IMG/VR virus record: IMGVR_UViG_3300044568_005111
Coordinates: 39,436 to 103,435 of that record
Direction: 5' to 3' (one strand)
DNA: 64,000 nt
From: a virus
The notes beneath the pieces are model-generated. The model did no database searches and was not told the DNA's origin. It worked only from the letters and a program-made list of their open reading frames with translations. Of the stretch, positions 29,131 to 36,214 are shown piece after piece (position 1 is the first letter of the stretch; each line of letters begins with the position of its first letter). The position numbers were made by a program, and so were the translations under genes.

Positions 29131-29286
29131 ATGACAAAAGGATTTAAAGAGTTACTAAAATTAGCTAAGTCTGCAAAGGTAACAACGTATGATGAATTAC
29201 AAAACTTGGTCTATGAGTGTACCAACGAGATTACTGGAGCCGATTTCGAATGCGTTAGGCAACAGTTAAAGATTAGAATGTTTTAG
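29131..29286 (+). CDS. Small early protein (51 aa)
   Basis: MTKGFKELLKLAKSAKVTTY; helical. The start after the promoter leader is preferred to the upstream in-frame ATG. It is a single-gene cassette closed by a terminator at 29297. No family recognised. Confidence 0.65.
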   Translation: MTKGFKELLKLAKSAKVTTYDELQNLVYECTNEITGADFECVRQQLKIRMF

Positions 29287-29296
29287 ATAATCTTTA

Positions 29297-29318
29297 AACC
29301 CGAGCAATCGGGTTTTTT
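29297..29318 (+). terminator. Intrinsic terminator
   Basis: AACCCGA-GCAA-TCGGGTT with T-run, identical in the stem to that at 24319. Confidence 0.82.
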
Positions 29319-29472
29319 CATGCAGCTTGCTCGCGGGTCTCTGGGAATTCTTAGAGACGAGCCTGATCGGGCAGATGTCTTAGGGGTCCGCGAGTTGTTA
29401 ACGTCGGCTGGCAACTAAATTAGTCTCTTGCTATTTAATTACCCAATCCCTACCAACGTATATAAGAAATTA

Positions 29473-29497
29473 TTATATTTACTATATAACTTAATCC
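29473..29497 (+). promoter_or_regulatory. Early cassette promoter
   Basis: TTATATTTACTATATAACTT then AATCC. Confidence 0.7.
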
Positions 29498-29505
29498 ACT
29501 AGACC

Positions 29506-29811
29506 ATGACAAAGAAGATAAACTGCACAGACGTGTATCAAGCTATTCAGGACTTTCTCGGCGGAGAGAACGGTAGTCCACTAATGAACGAACCTTATCG
29601 TGACTCGGACGGAGACATAGTATTTGCAGATTACAATGGAGTAGAGTTTTACGAGCACGCTCTACTTGATTGGTATCGTTCTCTAGTTGAGGATAAGCTT
29701 ATTGCTGACTCTTTGGAGACAGCCGGTGTCAGCATTGAATTGGTTGACGATTATGATTGGCTGGAATCAGACGACCAATTGGATGACGATGAGGATGAAG
29801 AAGATTATTAA
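29506..29811 (+). CDS. Early protein with acidic aromatic tail (101 aa)
   Basis: MTKKINCTDVYQAIQDFLGG; a compact N-terminal domain, then a tail of Asp/Glu ending DDDEDEEDY. The genes at 30741 and 31311 end in similar tails. A run of acidic residues ending in an aromatic residue is the protein-binding tail type of SSB and T7 gp2.5; whether that applies is untested. Single-gene cassette. Confidence 0.7.
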   Translation: MTKKINCTDVYQAIQDFLGGENGSPLMNEPYRDSDGDIVFADYNGVEFYEHALLDWYRSLVEDKLIADSLETAGVSIELVDDYDWLESDDQLDDDEDEEDY

Positions 29812-29815
29812 AGTA

Positions 29816-29827
29816 TTGTTTTAAGTT
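29816..29827 (+). repeat. 3'-UTR repeat TTGTTTTAAGTT (copy 2)
   Basis: 4 nt after the stop of the 101-aa gene. Confidence 0.6.
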
Positions 29828-29835
29828 AAGAATCA

Positions 29836-29856
29836 GCTCGAGTAATCGGGCTTTTT
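29836..29856 (+). terminator. Intrinsic terminator
   Basis: GCTCGA-GTAA-TCGGGC then T5. Confidence 0.75.
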
Positions 29857-29948
29857 CTTTTTTGGTTGGATTAGGATCAGGCTGGCGAGTCTCTAGACTT
29901 TTATGTAAAAATAGTTACTCAAGAAGTGTACTAATTAATAAATTATAG

Positions 29949-29974
29949 TTATATTTACTATATAACTTAAAAAC
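29949..29974 (+). promoter_or_regulatory. Early cassette promoter
   Basis: TTATATTTACTATATAACTT then AAAAAC. Confidence 0.72.
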
Positions 29975-29981
29975 AAAAAGG

Positions 29982-30137
29982 ATGTACAGTTTAAAATGTG
30001 ATTACTACACAAAGGAGTTCCCAACGCTAGAGGAGCTCATCGATGATGTTATGGCCAGCGGAATGGACCCCAACCATGAGGTGACAAGAGACGGTCGAGG
30101 TACTGGCGAAGATGCCATTGATTTTATCATGTTCTAA
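29982..30137 (+). CDS. Small early protein (51 aa)
   Basis: MYSLKCDYYTKEFPTLEELI; acidic, helical, with DDVMASGMDPNHEVTRDG. The start follows the promoter leader by 7 nt. Heads a three-gene cassette. No family recognised. Confidence 0.65.
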   Translation: MYSLKCDYYTKEFPTLEELIDDVMASGMDPNHEVTRDGRGTGEDAIDFIMF

Positions 30138-30139
30138 TT

Positions 30140-30340
30140 ATGGAGACGTCACTACTTAGCATGTTCCACGAGTTGAATTCATTCGTGCCATGCGCTCAGT
30201 ACTTCAAATCGGCCAGCGACTCTGGAATCACGGTCAGTAATAATAGAAAATTCGCAGGTCTCGTAAGGGAGTGGTCCGCTGGAGACTACGACGAGTGTCC
30301 AGACTTGCTAGTACAGAGATTAACCAACTTAATCCATTAA
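30140..30340 (+). CDS. Small early protein (66 aa)
   Basis: METSLLSMFHELNSFVPCAQ; 2 nt after the previous stop. Helical, with two Cys. No family recognised. Confidence 0.65.
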   Translation: METSLLSMFHELNSFVPCAQYFKSASDSGITVSNNRKFAGLVREWSAGDYDECPDLLVQRLTNLIH

Positions 30341-30343
30341 GCC

Positions 30344-30520
30344 ATGTCAACAAGTGTAAAGTTAATTAGAGGAAATGCAATAGAGATTGAGGTAGGAACC
30401 CGTGTAGAGTTCACAGTCGGCGACGAAGTATTAAGTGATACTATAACCTTTATTGGAGACGACACAATAGAAGGCGAGAAGTTTGACCTAACCCATACTC
30501 GATTCCGAGTAGTAGAGTAA
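30344..30520 (+). CDS. Small beta-rich protein (58 aa)
   Basis: MSTSVKLIRGNAIEIEVGTR, VEFTVGDEVLSDTITFIGDD; short alternating strands suggest a small beta-barrel. 3 nt after the previous stop; last gene of its cassette. No family recognised. Confidence 0.62.
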   Translation: MSTSVKLIRGNAIEIEVGTRVEFTVGDEVLSDTITFIGDDTIEGEKFDLTHTRFRVVE

Positions 30521-30587
30521 CAAAGAGCAGCCTAAGCGAGTGTCTCGGCCGGGTAAAGGTGCCGCCGCCAAGAAAGAGACAGGACAG

Positions 30588-30612
30588 GGGTCAGCGAGAG
30601 CTGGCCCTTTCC
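30588..30612 (+). terminator. Intrinsic terminator
   Basis: GGGTCAGC-GAGA-GCTGGCCC then TTT; same stem at 32541. Confidence 0.78.
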
Positions 30613-30617
30613 GGTTT

Positions 30618-30627
30618 ACTCCGTAGT
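30618..30627 (+). repeat. ACTCCGTAGT 10-mer (copy 3)
   Basis: Directly after the terminator. Confidence 0.85.
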
Positions 30628-30706
30628 AACCGTTTTAGATCAAGGCTGGATCCGAGTGTCTCTAGACTTTTATTTCTGCAGGATTTTTTTATTTAAAAGA
30701 TTATAG

Positions 30707-30733
30707 TTATATTTACTATATAACTTAAAAACA
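30707..30733 (+). promoter_or_regulatory. Early cassette promoter
   Basis: TTATATTTACTATATAACTT then AAAAACA. Confidence 0.72.
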
Positions 30734-30740
30734 AAAAGAA

Positions 30741-31154
30741 ATGAAAGCAGGAAAGTATTTTATTGGTGACCTATGCTATGTATTAGGAGACCGTTGGGAT
30801 GAGGTATGCAGCCTCATTATTATTGACCATAGTTGTTTGGACGGAGAGTTCGAGCTTAGTGATGGGACCAAATTTGCGATCTATGGCACCGCACATGGAG
30901 ATGGCGTATATCCTGATCAGAGAGGCAATGGGTATCCAGTAGATTCGGGTTCGATTGGTTGTGTACTAGTTGATGATATAACAGAGGGAGAATTGGATGA
31001 ATCCCTAGGAAATATCCATGATTTTGAGGAGGACTTTAAGACCGGTGAGGAGAATGGAATAATTAGGATCGGTGATGTTGATATCGATACTCGAGGAGAG
31101 TGTGATGACGAGGACCTAGATGAATATTTTGAGGACGAAGATGAAGATTACTAG
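30741..31154 (+). CDS. Early protein with acidic aromatic tail (137 aa)
   Basis: MKAGKYFIGDLCYVLGDRWD, FAIYGTAHGDGVYPDQ and YPVDSGSIGCVLV are typical of a phage-encoded beta-rich protein of unknown function. The C-terminus is strongly acidic and ends FEDEDEDY. Single-gene cassette with TTGTTTTAAGTT after the stop. Confidence 0.72.
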   Translation: MKAGKYFIGDLCYVLGDRWDEVCSLIIIDHSCLDGEFELSDGTKFAIYGTAHGDGVYPDQRGNGYPVDSGSIGCVLVDDITEGELDESLGNIHDFEEDFKTGEENGIIRIGDVDIDTRGECDDEDLDEYFEDEDEDY

Positions 31155-31158
31155 AGTA

Positions 31159-31170
31159 TTGTTTTAAGTT
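31159..31170 (+). repeat. 3'-UTR repeat TTGTTTTAAGTT (copy 3)
   Basis: 4 nt after the stop. Confidence 0.6.
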
Positions 31171-31177
31171 AAGGGTT

Positions 31178-31201
31178 GGCTCGAGTGATCGGGCCTTTTC
31201 T
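31178..31201 (+). terminator. Intrinsic terminator
   Basis: GGCTCGA/TCGGGCC with TTTT. Confidence 0.75.
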
Positions 31202-31277
31202 TTGTTTAATCCACGAGTGTCTCTAGACTTTTGTGCCCAAAAGTTTCTGCAAGATTTTTTTATTTAAAAGATTATTG

Positions 31278-31303
31278 TTATATTTACTATATAACTTAAT
31301 AAC
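31278..31303 (+). promoter_or_regulatory. Early cassette promoter
   Basis: TTATATTTACTATATAACTT then AATAAC. Confidence 0.72.
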
Positions 31304-31310
31304 ATAACCT

Positions 31311-31547
31311 ATGTCAGTAGCAAAAAACAAAGAAGAATGGTGGAGCCTAGTAAGAAGGGACCTCGCTAAGTGGAATGCAGAGAACCATCCAGAAGATCGC
31401 ATGGGTATTCAAGACTGGATCGGCGAAGTTGGACCTAAGATTCATGGATGGATCGCTTTCAGAGATGATGATGGCGATTGGGATGCTTCGTTGAGCGGAT
31501 TTCCAGAGTACGACGATGAGGACGAGGATGATGATTACAATTACTAA
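31311..31547 (+). CDS. Small early protein with acidic aromatic tail (78 aa)
   Basis: MSVAKNKEEWWSLVRRDLAK, then PEDRMGIQDWIGEVGP; Trp-rich helical body and the tail DDEDEDDDYNY. Third protein in a row of cassettes with this type of tail. No family recognised. Confidence 0.7.
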   Translation: MSVAKNKEEWWSLVRRDLAKWNAENHPEDRMGIQDWIGEVGPKIHGWIAFRDDDGDWDASLSGFPEYDDEDEDDDYNY

Positions 31548-31558
31548 AAAATAAGAGT

Positions 31559-31780
31559 ATGAAAGTATATCAATTACAGCTATGGGCAACTATCTCATAC
31601 ACACCAGGAGGAGTGTGTCTAGAGGTAGGTAAGACTTTTGCCAACCGGGAAGATGCCGACAAGGAACTCGATAAGCTCAATAAGAAACTATCCAGAGAAT
31701 ACGACGAGGACGAGGAATTCCGAGGATTCGAATTGGATTGCGAACCGAACTGGTATATTGAAGAAATAAAAATAAAGTAG
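31559..31780 (+). CDS. Small early protein (73 aa), related to the protein at 50320
   Basis: MKVYQLQLWATISYTPGGVC; strands and a helix with NREDADKELDKLNKKL, ending WYIEEIKIK. The 91-aa protein at 50320 shares the plan (REDA helix, IEEIRIK end). Probably a small ferredoxin-like fold; function unknown. Confidence 0.68.
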   Translation: MKVYQLQLWATISYTPGGVCLEVGKTFANREDADKELDKLNKKLSREYDEDEEFRGFELDCEPNWYIEEIKIK

Positions 31781-31856
31781 CCAAGCCCGCGGCCCGCGTC
31801 TCTTGTAAAACTTTCAAAAAAGTTTCCGCAGAATTGTCAAGATTAAAAGATTATGG

Positions 31857-31883
31857 TTATATTTACTATATAACTTAAAAACA
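31857..31883 (+). promoter_or_regulatory. Early cassette promoter
   Basis: TTATATTTACTATATAACTT then AAAAACA. Confidence 0.72.
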
Positions 31884-31891
31884 TAAAGAGT

Positions 31892-32137
31892 ATGGTATTA
31901 GAACCAATTGCACCAGAAACGTTACGCGCTCGCCTAAGAGAGGGAGTCGTACAGTTCGCTTTCAAGAAAGTGGACGGAACATTGAGAACCGCTGTAGGCA
32001 CCACAAACCTTGCCACGATTCCTGTAGAGAATCATCCAAAGGGCACAGGAACACCTTCCGACAAGTCGGTAAGATTCTTCGACGTGGAGAAGAGAGAGTG
32101 GAGAAGTGTGAGTATCCTACGTGAAATCTATCTATAA
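31892..32137 (+). CDS. SH3-fold protein of DUF2693 type (81 aa)
   Basis: LRARLREGVVQFAFKKVDGT then RTAVGTT, and SVRFFDVEKREWRSVSILRE fit the small SH3-barrel DUF2693 family that is common in Bacteroidota phages and mobile elements. The function of the family is unknown. First of three genes in the cassette; the next start is 1 nt after the stop. Confidence 0.65.
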   Translation: MVLEPIAPETLRARLREGVVQFAFKKVDGTLRTAVGTTNLATIPVENHPKGTGTPSDKSVRFFDVEKREWRSVSILREIYL

Positions 32138-32138
32138 G

Positions 32139-32354
32139 ATGAGCACACTAAAGGTAGGAGACACAGTAATGTGGCGTGGCGGATTCGGGAGTGAACCGCC
32201 GCGCAAAGCAAAAGTGATTGGACTAGAGGTATGCCCAGCCGGAGAAAAGTATGGGGAGAGCAGAGACCATGTTGAGTGGAGCAAGATTCACTCCGTAGTG
32301 GTAGACCTCGATAATGGTCACTGGGCGAAGGGTCATCAAATCTCTCCGCTATGA
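32139..32354 (+). CDS. Small protein (71 aa)
   Basis: MSTLKVGDTVMWRGGFGSEP then RKAKVIGLEVCP. A KOW/SH3-like beta-barrel is likely (GDTV.W start, VDLDNGHWAKGHQI end). The ATG 1 nt after the previous stop is preferred over an upstream GTG. A 10-mer lies inside, coding H-S-V-V. Confidence 0.65.
   Translation: MSTLKVGDTVMWRGGFGSEPPRKAKVIGLEVCPAGEKYGESRDHVEWSKIHSVVVDLDNGHWAKGHQISPL
32290..32299 (+). repeat. ACTCCGTAGT 10-mer (copy 4, within a gene)
   Basis: In-frame codons CAC TCC GTA GTG. Confidence 0.85.
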
Positions 32355-32512
32355 GTATCCTAAGGTTTACAGATGGTGAGAGCTTTGATACTTCAGGGCC
32401 CATCAGAAAGGAGGAACGTTACGATGGATGGTACGTATTAGGAGACGGGAAGATGATTCCTGTAAGGGACGAGGAAGAAGCAGATAAGGTAATCGAGAGA
32501 TTAACTAGATAG
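32351..32512 (+). CDS. Small protein (53 aa)
   Basis: MSILRFTDGESFDTSGPIRK then DGWYVLGDGKMIPV; ATGA overlap with the upstream stop. No family recognised. Last gene of the cassette. Confidence 0.6.
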   Translation: MSILRFTDGESFDTSGPIRKEERYDGWYVLGDGKMIPVRDEEEADKVIERLTR

Positions 32513-32516
32513 GAAG

Positions 32517-32528
32517 TTGTTTTAAGTT
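32517..32528 (+). repeat. 3'-UTR repeat TTGTTTTAAGTT (copy 4)
   Basis: 4 nt after the stop of the 53-aa gene. Confidence 0.6.
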
Positions 32529-32540
32529 AGGGAGACGATG

Positions 32541-32562
32541 GGTCAGCGAGAGCTGGCCCTTT
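32541..32562 (+). terminator. Intrinsic terminator
   Basis: GGTCAGC-GAGA-GCTGGCC then TTT. Confidence 0.75.
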
Positions 32563-32579
32563 GTTGTTCCTATAGGTTT

Positions 32580-32589
32580 ACTCCGTAGT
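32580..32589 (+). repeat. ACTCCGTAGT 10-mer (copy 5)
   Basis: Intergenic. Confidence 0.85.
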
Positions 32590-32741
32590 CCGGTTACCCT
32601 GCCCGTTGAGACCGGTAGAGACCCTCGCTGCCATGGGTGTCGGAGCCCAATCTTAAATCCTACCTTTTTTGAATCACGACCAGTCTAAAGAGTCTCTACA
32701 ACTATTTTTTCTACACGAGTGTCAAGTGTCAATTATTATAG

Positions 32742-32755
32742 TTATATTTACTATA
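32742..32755 (+). promoter_or_regulatory. Early promoter copy without a gene
   Basis: TTATATTTACTATA, then unrelated sequence. Upstream half of a tandem repeat. Confidence 0.6.
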
Positions 32756-32858
32756 GGGCGTCGTCCTGGAAAAGTACGCAAAATAAGTTAGGCTAAAAAT
32801 AAAAAGTAGTCTCTGCAACTATTTTTTCTACATGATTGTCAAGTGTCAATTATTATAG

Positions 32859-32885
32859 TTATATTTACTTATAACTTAAAAACAA
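32859..32885 (+). promoter_or_regulatory. Early cassette promoter
   Basis: TTATATTTACTTATAACTT then AAAAACA; preceded by GATTGTCAAG. Confidence 0.75.
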
Positions 32886-32890
32886 AAGAG

Positions 32891-33190
32891 ATGAAAACTG
32901 TAGTAGAATTAATTATCCCAATTGAATCTCAAAATCGTCACACGGGATATGATGAACCTCGTAAAGCAGAATACTTGGCATGTGATATTCAGTCGATGTT
33001 CGGAATCAAGCCGACATGCCTCTTCTTTACTGGAGAACTTAGGATTCAATTTGACCTTAACCAGTTCGAAAAAATTAAATGGTTTCATGGACGCAAGTGG
33101 AGGTCTAACGTCACTCACGAAGTAAAGAGACACGGTAAGATGAATGGATACTCTCCTAACTTAAGAGGCATGAAAATAATTGAAATTTAA
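32891..33190 (+). CDS. Early protein (99 aa)
   Basis: MKTVVELIIPIESQNRHTGY; a mixed alpha/beta protein with a basic C-terminal half (WFHGRKWRSNVTHEVKRHGK). The start follows the promoter leader. No family recognised. Confidence 0.68.
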   Translation: MKTVVELIIPIESQNRHTGYDEPRKAEYLACDIQSMFGIKPTCLFFTGELRIQFDLNQFEKIKWFHGRKWRSNVTHEVKRHGKMNGYSPNLRGMKIIEI

Positions 33191-33202
33191 TAAGATATAA
33201 CT

Positions 33203-33502
33203 ATGGAGTGTTGGATAGAAAGAGGAGACCTTGTATCCTGGATGGATGCACGTAGGATTCAAACAAGAGTGGTCTCTCGAGACGCAGTTGATGGAGACCT
33301 GAATCAACAGACTGGCGAGTGGTTAGTGGTAAAGAGTGACGGAAGAGTCCAGTCCCTTGATGGGCGACTCTGTATTGTAATAAGAGTATTCTCTCACAGT
33401 GGACTCCGCGCTCGCTGGATTGGAGACCAGGTGCAGGTGCAAGAAAGGGATGGGCGGACCAGAATTTACGATTCCCGCGGATTCTTGCAAAGAGTCTGCT
33501 AG
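33203..33502 (+). CDS. Early beta-rich protein (99 aa)
   Basis: MECWIERGDLVSWMDARRIQ then TRVVSRDAVDGDL; Arg- and Trp-rich strands suggest a KOW/SH3-like barrel. 12 nt after the previous stop. The minus-strand ORFs over it are shadows. No family recognised. Confidence 0.65.
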   Translation: MECWIERGDLVSWMDARRIQTRVVSRDAVDGDLNQQTGEWLVVKSDGRVQSLDGRLCIVIRVFSHSGLRARWIGDQVQVQERDGRTRIYDSRGFLQRVC

Positions 33503-33556
33503 GCCGTGTCTCCATACTTTTATTACCCAATAATTGTCAAGTGTCAATTATTATAG

Positions 33557-33582
33557 TTATATTTACTTATAACCTAAAAACC
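33557..33582 (+). promoter_or_regulatory. Early cassette promoter
   Basis: TTATATTTACTTATAACCT then AAAAACC. Confidence 0.7.
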
Positions 33583-33590
33583 TAAACACC

Positions 33591-33800
33591 ATGACAAAAA
33601 TCAAGTATGACCTTAGCGTGGACAATCGCTACTTACGAAGAGTAAAAAGTTCCCTTAAAAACGATGAAATAAAGATCCTTGAGAAACACGATCTTCCGGA
33701 TTGTGGGACCTTGCTCGTTATCGAAGGGCCCATTGAAGATATCAAGCATTGGTGTCTATGGAACGAGTTTGACTTTAGTGAAACTAACATTATTCAATAG
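33591..33800 (+). CDS. Small early protein (69 aa)
   Basis: MTKIKYDLSVDNRYLRRVKS; an alpha/beta protein with WCLWNEFDFSE. The start follows the promoter leader. No family recognised. Confidence 0.66.
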   Translation: MTKIKYDLSVDNRYLRRVKSSLKNDEIKILEKHDLPDCGTLLVIEGPIEDIKHWCLWNEFDFSETNIIQ

Positions 33801-33805
33801 TGATT

Positions 33806-34048
33806 ATGAAACTAAAGGAATTAAAGAAGGAAAATCTCACTGCACACGATGCTTTGATAGAGATGTGGAGCGAGCTCTCACTGTGTTCGCTAGCGACCGC
33901 TCGACGATACTTGGTAGCGGACATAGGAGACCGCTACCGTTTGGAAAAGACCCTCGATGGTGTCTTTATATTTCATGACTCGGAAGCAGGAGATACGTGG
34001 AAGTATTCCGAGAAATTAAATGGCTGGACCTGGTTGATAAGCTTTTAA
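33806..34048 (+). CDS. Small early protein (80 aa)
   Basis: MKLKELKKENLTAHDALIEM, then SLCSLATARRYLVADIGDRY and DGVFIFHDSEAGDTWKY. The ATG at 33806 is preferred to an upstream GTG. No family recognised; co-transcribed with the 69-aa gene. Confidence 0.66.
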   Translation: MKLKELKKENLTAHDALIEMWSELSLCSLATARRYLVADIGDRYRLEKTLDGVFIFHDSEAGDTWKYSEKLNGWTWLISF

Positions 34049-34110
34049 AGCAGGTCACCGAGTCTCTTGACTTTCTTTTTGGCAGGATTGTACTTATTCA
34101 AAGATTATTG

Positions 34111-34137
34111 TTATATTTACTATATAAACTTAAAAAC
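34111..34137 (+). promoter_or_regulatory. Early cassette promoter
   Basis: TTATATTTACTATATAAACT then TAAAAAC. Confidence 0.7.
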
Positions 34138-34144
34138 AAACAAG

Positions 34145-34369
34145 ATGAAAAAATTATTTTGCGCAGTAGTGTCTGACCCAGACGACGTTTATGGATTAGT
34201 GAGTCCAATCATTTACCATATTAAGGGTAATAACTCGACTCAAGTAGAGGATGCGGTTCGAGAGATGTTGGAAGACGAATATGATTACGAACCGAAATGG
34301 ATTGAACAATTAGATATTTTTACGTTTGAGGTGACTGACGTGGAGATTATTGAATTAGATACACTATAA
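34145..34369 (+). CDS. Small early protein (74 aa)
   Basis: MKKLFCAVVSDPDDVYGLVS; a ferredoxin-like alpha/beta pattern, acidic (EMLEDEYDYEPKWIEQLD). Single-gene cassette with a terminator. No family recognised. Confidence 0.67.
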   Translation: MKKLFCAVVSDPDDVYGLVSPIIYHIKGNNSTQVEDAVREMLEDEYDYEPKWIEQLDIFTFEVTDVEIIELDTL

Positions 34370-34373
34370 GATT

Positions 34374-34396
34374 AAACCCGAGAGATCGGGTTTTTT
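34374..34396 (+). terminator. Intrinsic terminator
   Basis: AACCCGA-GAGA-TCGGGTT with T-run. Confidence 0.82.
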
Positions 34397-34463
34397 CATG
34401 CACTAGATCTAAGTGTCTCTTGACTTTTGTTACCGGAAAATTGTACTATGTCAATTATTATAG

Positions 34464-34489
34464 TTATATTTACTTATAACTTAAAAACA
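34464..34489 (+). promoter_or_regulatory. Early cassette promoter
   Basis: TTATATTTACTTATAACTT then AAAAACA. Confidence 0.72.
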
Positions 34490-34495
34490 AACAGG

Positions 34496-34861
34496 ATGAA
34501 TTTAAACGTAACATTAATAGAGCCTCAAAAGAAAGATTATGAAAGAGTAATCAATTTTGATTGGGACACTACATTCGGTAAGGCAAGTTTCTATGGAAGC
34601 GGTGCTCCTTTCTCTCATAACGCAGAGAAGATGTCTAAGCTCATCAAAGACCCCGTTAAATTAGTACGTAGAGCTAAGGCAGTTGCGGCTGTATGGGGAT
34701 TGAACGACTATCATGGAGGTGTAGGCGGTGGTAATTGGAAAGTCGAGAATGTTTGGACTCCATTTGAGAGAGCTCTACGTTCGATGGGATTTACCCATTC
34801 CCAAATTGCAGAGATCGGTCGTCATGATGTTGATCGAGAATTTATAAGAAGTTTACGCTAG
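34496..34861 (+). CDS. Early protein (121 aa)
   Basis: MNLNVTLIEPQKKDYERVIN, a Gly-rich middle (DYHGGVGGGNWKVENVW) and a helical end. The start follows the promoter leader. No family recognised. No terminator is visible before the next promoter. Confidence 0.68.
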   Translation: MNLNVTLIEPQKKDYERVINFDWDTTFGKASFYGSGAPFSHNAEKMSKLIKDPVKLVRRAKAVAAVWGLNDYHGGVGGGNWKVENVWTPFERALRSMGFTHSQIAEIGRHDVDREFIRSLR

Positions 34862-34886
34862 GATTGTCAAGTATCAAGAATTCTTT

Positions 34887-34910
34887 GTATATTTAACCAT
34901 AACTTAAAAC
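34887..34910 (+). promoter_or_regulatory. Early cassette promoter (variant)
   Basis: GTATATTTAACCATAACTT then AAAAC, preceded by GGATTGTCAAG. Confidence 0.62.
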
Positions 34911-34917
34911 TAAAAAG

Positions 34918-35232
34918 ATGCCAGCATTCACAGAAGGACAAGAGGAGAGAATCCAGCAAGCAGTAAGAACACGGGTTGAAGAATATGTGTCACAGGGCAG
35001 AGACGTTGCGTTCAGCCTAGTAGCATCGACCCATGATAACAGTGACCATATCGTTAGGATCGGCACAAGTATCCTATGTACTCGATGGGGAGTCGGTTAT
35101 CCAGGCGGAAGCTTTGCACAGGCAATCGTTGATAACAACTTGAGCGAGGCATTTGGCCGAGCAGATAGTATTAATGTAAATGCTATCCGATTTTATGTAA
35201 CATTATTATACAATCAAAGTTACGTATCATGA
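34918..35232 (+). CDS. Early protein (104 aa)
   Basis: MPAFTEGQEERIQQAVRTRV; an alpha/beta protein with a Gly-rich loop (TRWGVGYPGGSFAQAI). Overlaps the next gene by 4 nt. No family recognised. Confidence 0.67.
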   Translation: MPAFTEGQEERIQQAVRTRVEEYVSQGRDVAFSLVASTHDNSDHIVRIGTSILCTRWGVGYPGGSFAQAIVDNNLSEAFGRADSINVNAIRFYVTLLYNQSYVS

Positions 35233-35480
35233 GAGCACAGCAAATACACGCACTAATTAATATGGGAGCTGGCGATAGAGTTCGTCAGTATCTCAAGAAG
35301 CTGAGTCTAAAGGATCGCCTACCTGCTCTGCATGACCTTATTCCTTATGTAGACCAGACTCCGGAGAATTTAAAATTCTTTAGAGACCATTTTTCACAGG
35401 AGATCGGCGCCCTGATCTCGGCTAAATACGATTACGTAAAGGCAGAGAAGTTGTATAACACAGCCAAGTTATTAAAATAG
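35229..35480 (+). CDS. Early helical protein (83 aa)
   Basis: MRAQQIHALINMGAGDRVRQ; all-helical, TPR-like pairs of helices (YDYVKAEKLYNTAKLLK). Overlaps the upstream gene by 4 nt. Followed by a 10-mer and a 3'-UTR repeat. No family recognised. Confidence 0.66.
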   Translation: MRAQQIHALINMGAGDRVRQYLKKLSLKDRLPALHDLIPYVDQTPENLKFFRDHFSQEIGALISAKYDYVKAEKLYNTAKLLK

Positions 35481-35483
35481 TTT

Positions 35484-35493
35484 ACTCCGTAGT
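35484..35493 (+). repeat. ACTCCGTAGT 10-mer (copy 6)
   Basis: 3 nt after a stop codon. Confidence 0.85.
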
Positions 35494-35504
35494 AATAAGA
35501 TGTT

Positions 35505-35516
35505 TTGTTTTAAGTT
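35505..35516 (+). repeat. 3'-UTR repeat TTGTTTTAAGTT (copy 5)
   Basis: Exact 12-mer before the terminator. Confidence 0.6.
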
Positions 35517-35526
35517 GTATAGGATT

Positions 35527-35555
35527 GGGCTGGAGAAATCTAGCCCTTCTTTTTG
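35527..35555 (+). terminator. Intrinsic terminator
   Basis: GGGCT/AGCCC stem followed by TTCTTTTT. Confidence 0.65.
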
Positions 35556-35619
35556 TCTGTATCCACCGAGTCTCTAGCTATTTTTATTCCACCCGATTTT
35601 TTATATTCAAAGATTATTG

Positions 35620-35647
35620 TTATATTTACTATATAAACTTAAAGACC
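35620..35647 (+). promoter_or_regulatory. Early cassette promoter
   Basis: TTATATTTACTATATAAACT then TAAAGAC. Confidence 0.7.
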
Positions 35648-36214
35648 ATGGGATTAGATATTAGCGCATTGAGTAATATTAAACGTTCTGAAGTACAGGA
35701 CCCAGAAGATTACGATAGTATTCGTATCTGGAAACAGACCAACTTTCCTGACCACTGTGAATTGGAAGAGGGTTCATATGAAGAGACCGCTGACACTCGC
35801 GGCCACCAGTTCAGAGCTGGTTCCTATTCAGGACATAATACATTTAGAAACGTCCTGGCTCTGTGTACTCTTGGAGTAAAGGCTGAGACTGTTTGGGAAG
35901 CTGATGATATTTTTATGAGTCGACCATTCTTTAACCTAATTAATTTCTCAGACTGTGAGGGTATAATTGGACCTGATTATAGTGCTGCACTATTCGAAGA
36001 CTTTAGAGACAATCGAGAAAGATTCATACGTAACCTTAAGCAAGAAATAGATTTTACTAAGGAGACCGACGACCCGTTATCACTAGAGCCTGAATTTATC
36101 CTTGATGATTTTAACTTGAGTGATATGGATATCGAATATTATATTGAATTATACGACGATTGGACCTTGGCTTTTGAATTGGCAAAGGATGGTGGAATAG
36201 TTCAGTTCCGCTAG
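35648..36214 (+). CDS. Early protein (188 aa), phage family of unknown function
   Basis: MGLDISALSNIKRSEVQDPE and later HQFRAGSYSGHNTFRNVLA recall a widespread phage and bacterial family that starts MGLDI and has the RAGSYSGH motif; its function is unknown. Acidic and helical in the second half. The ATG directly abuts the promoter leader, unlike the longer ORF. Confidence 0.7.
   Translation: MGLDISALSNIKRSEVQDPEDYDSIRIWKQTNFPDHCELEEGSYEETADTRGHQFRAGSYSGHNTFRNVLALCTLGVKAETVWEADDIFMSRPFFNLINFSDCEGIIGPDYSAALFEDFRDNRERFIRNLKQEIDFTKETDDPLSLEPEFILDDFNLSDMDIEYYIELYDDWTLAFELAKDGGIVQFR

Larger units (their letters stand above)
32513..32890 (+). other. Non-coding stretch with decayed cassette
   Basis: Holds TTGTTTTAAGTT (32517), a terminator (32541), two unlike uses of regulatory repeats, a 10-mer (32580), and two tandem copies of about 65 nt of promoter sequence (32692-32756 and 32811-32873). 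The first copy has no leader or gene after it. Confidence 0.7.

Noticed and set aside
33201-33547. Two minus-strand ORFs over the 33203 gene
   Set aside because: They oppose a plus-strand gene that continues a promoter-defined operon, and they cover terminator and promoter sequence.
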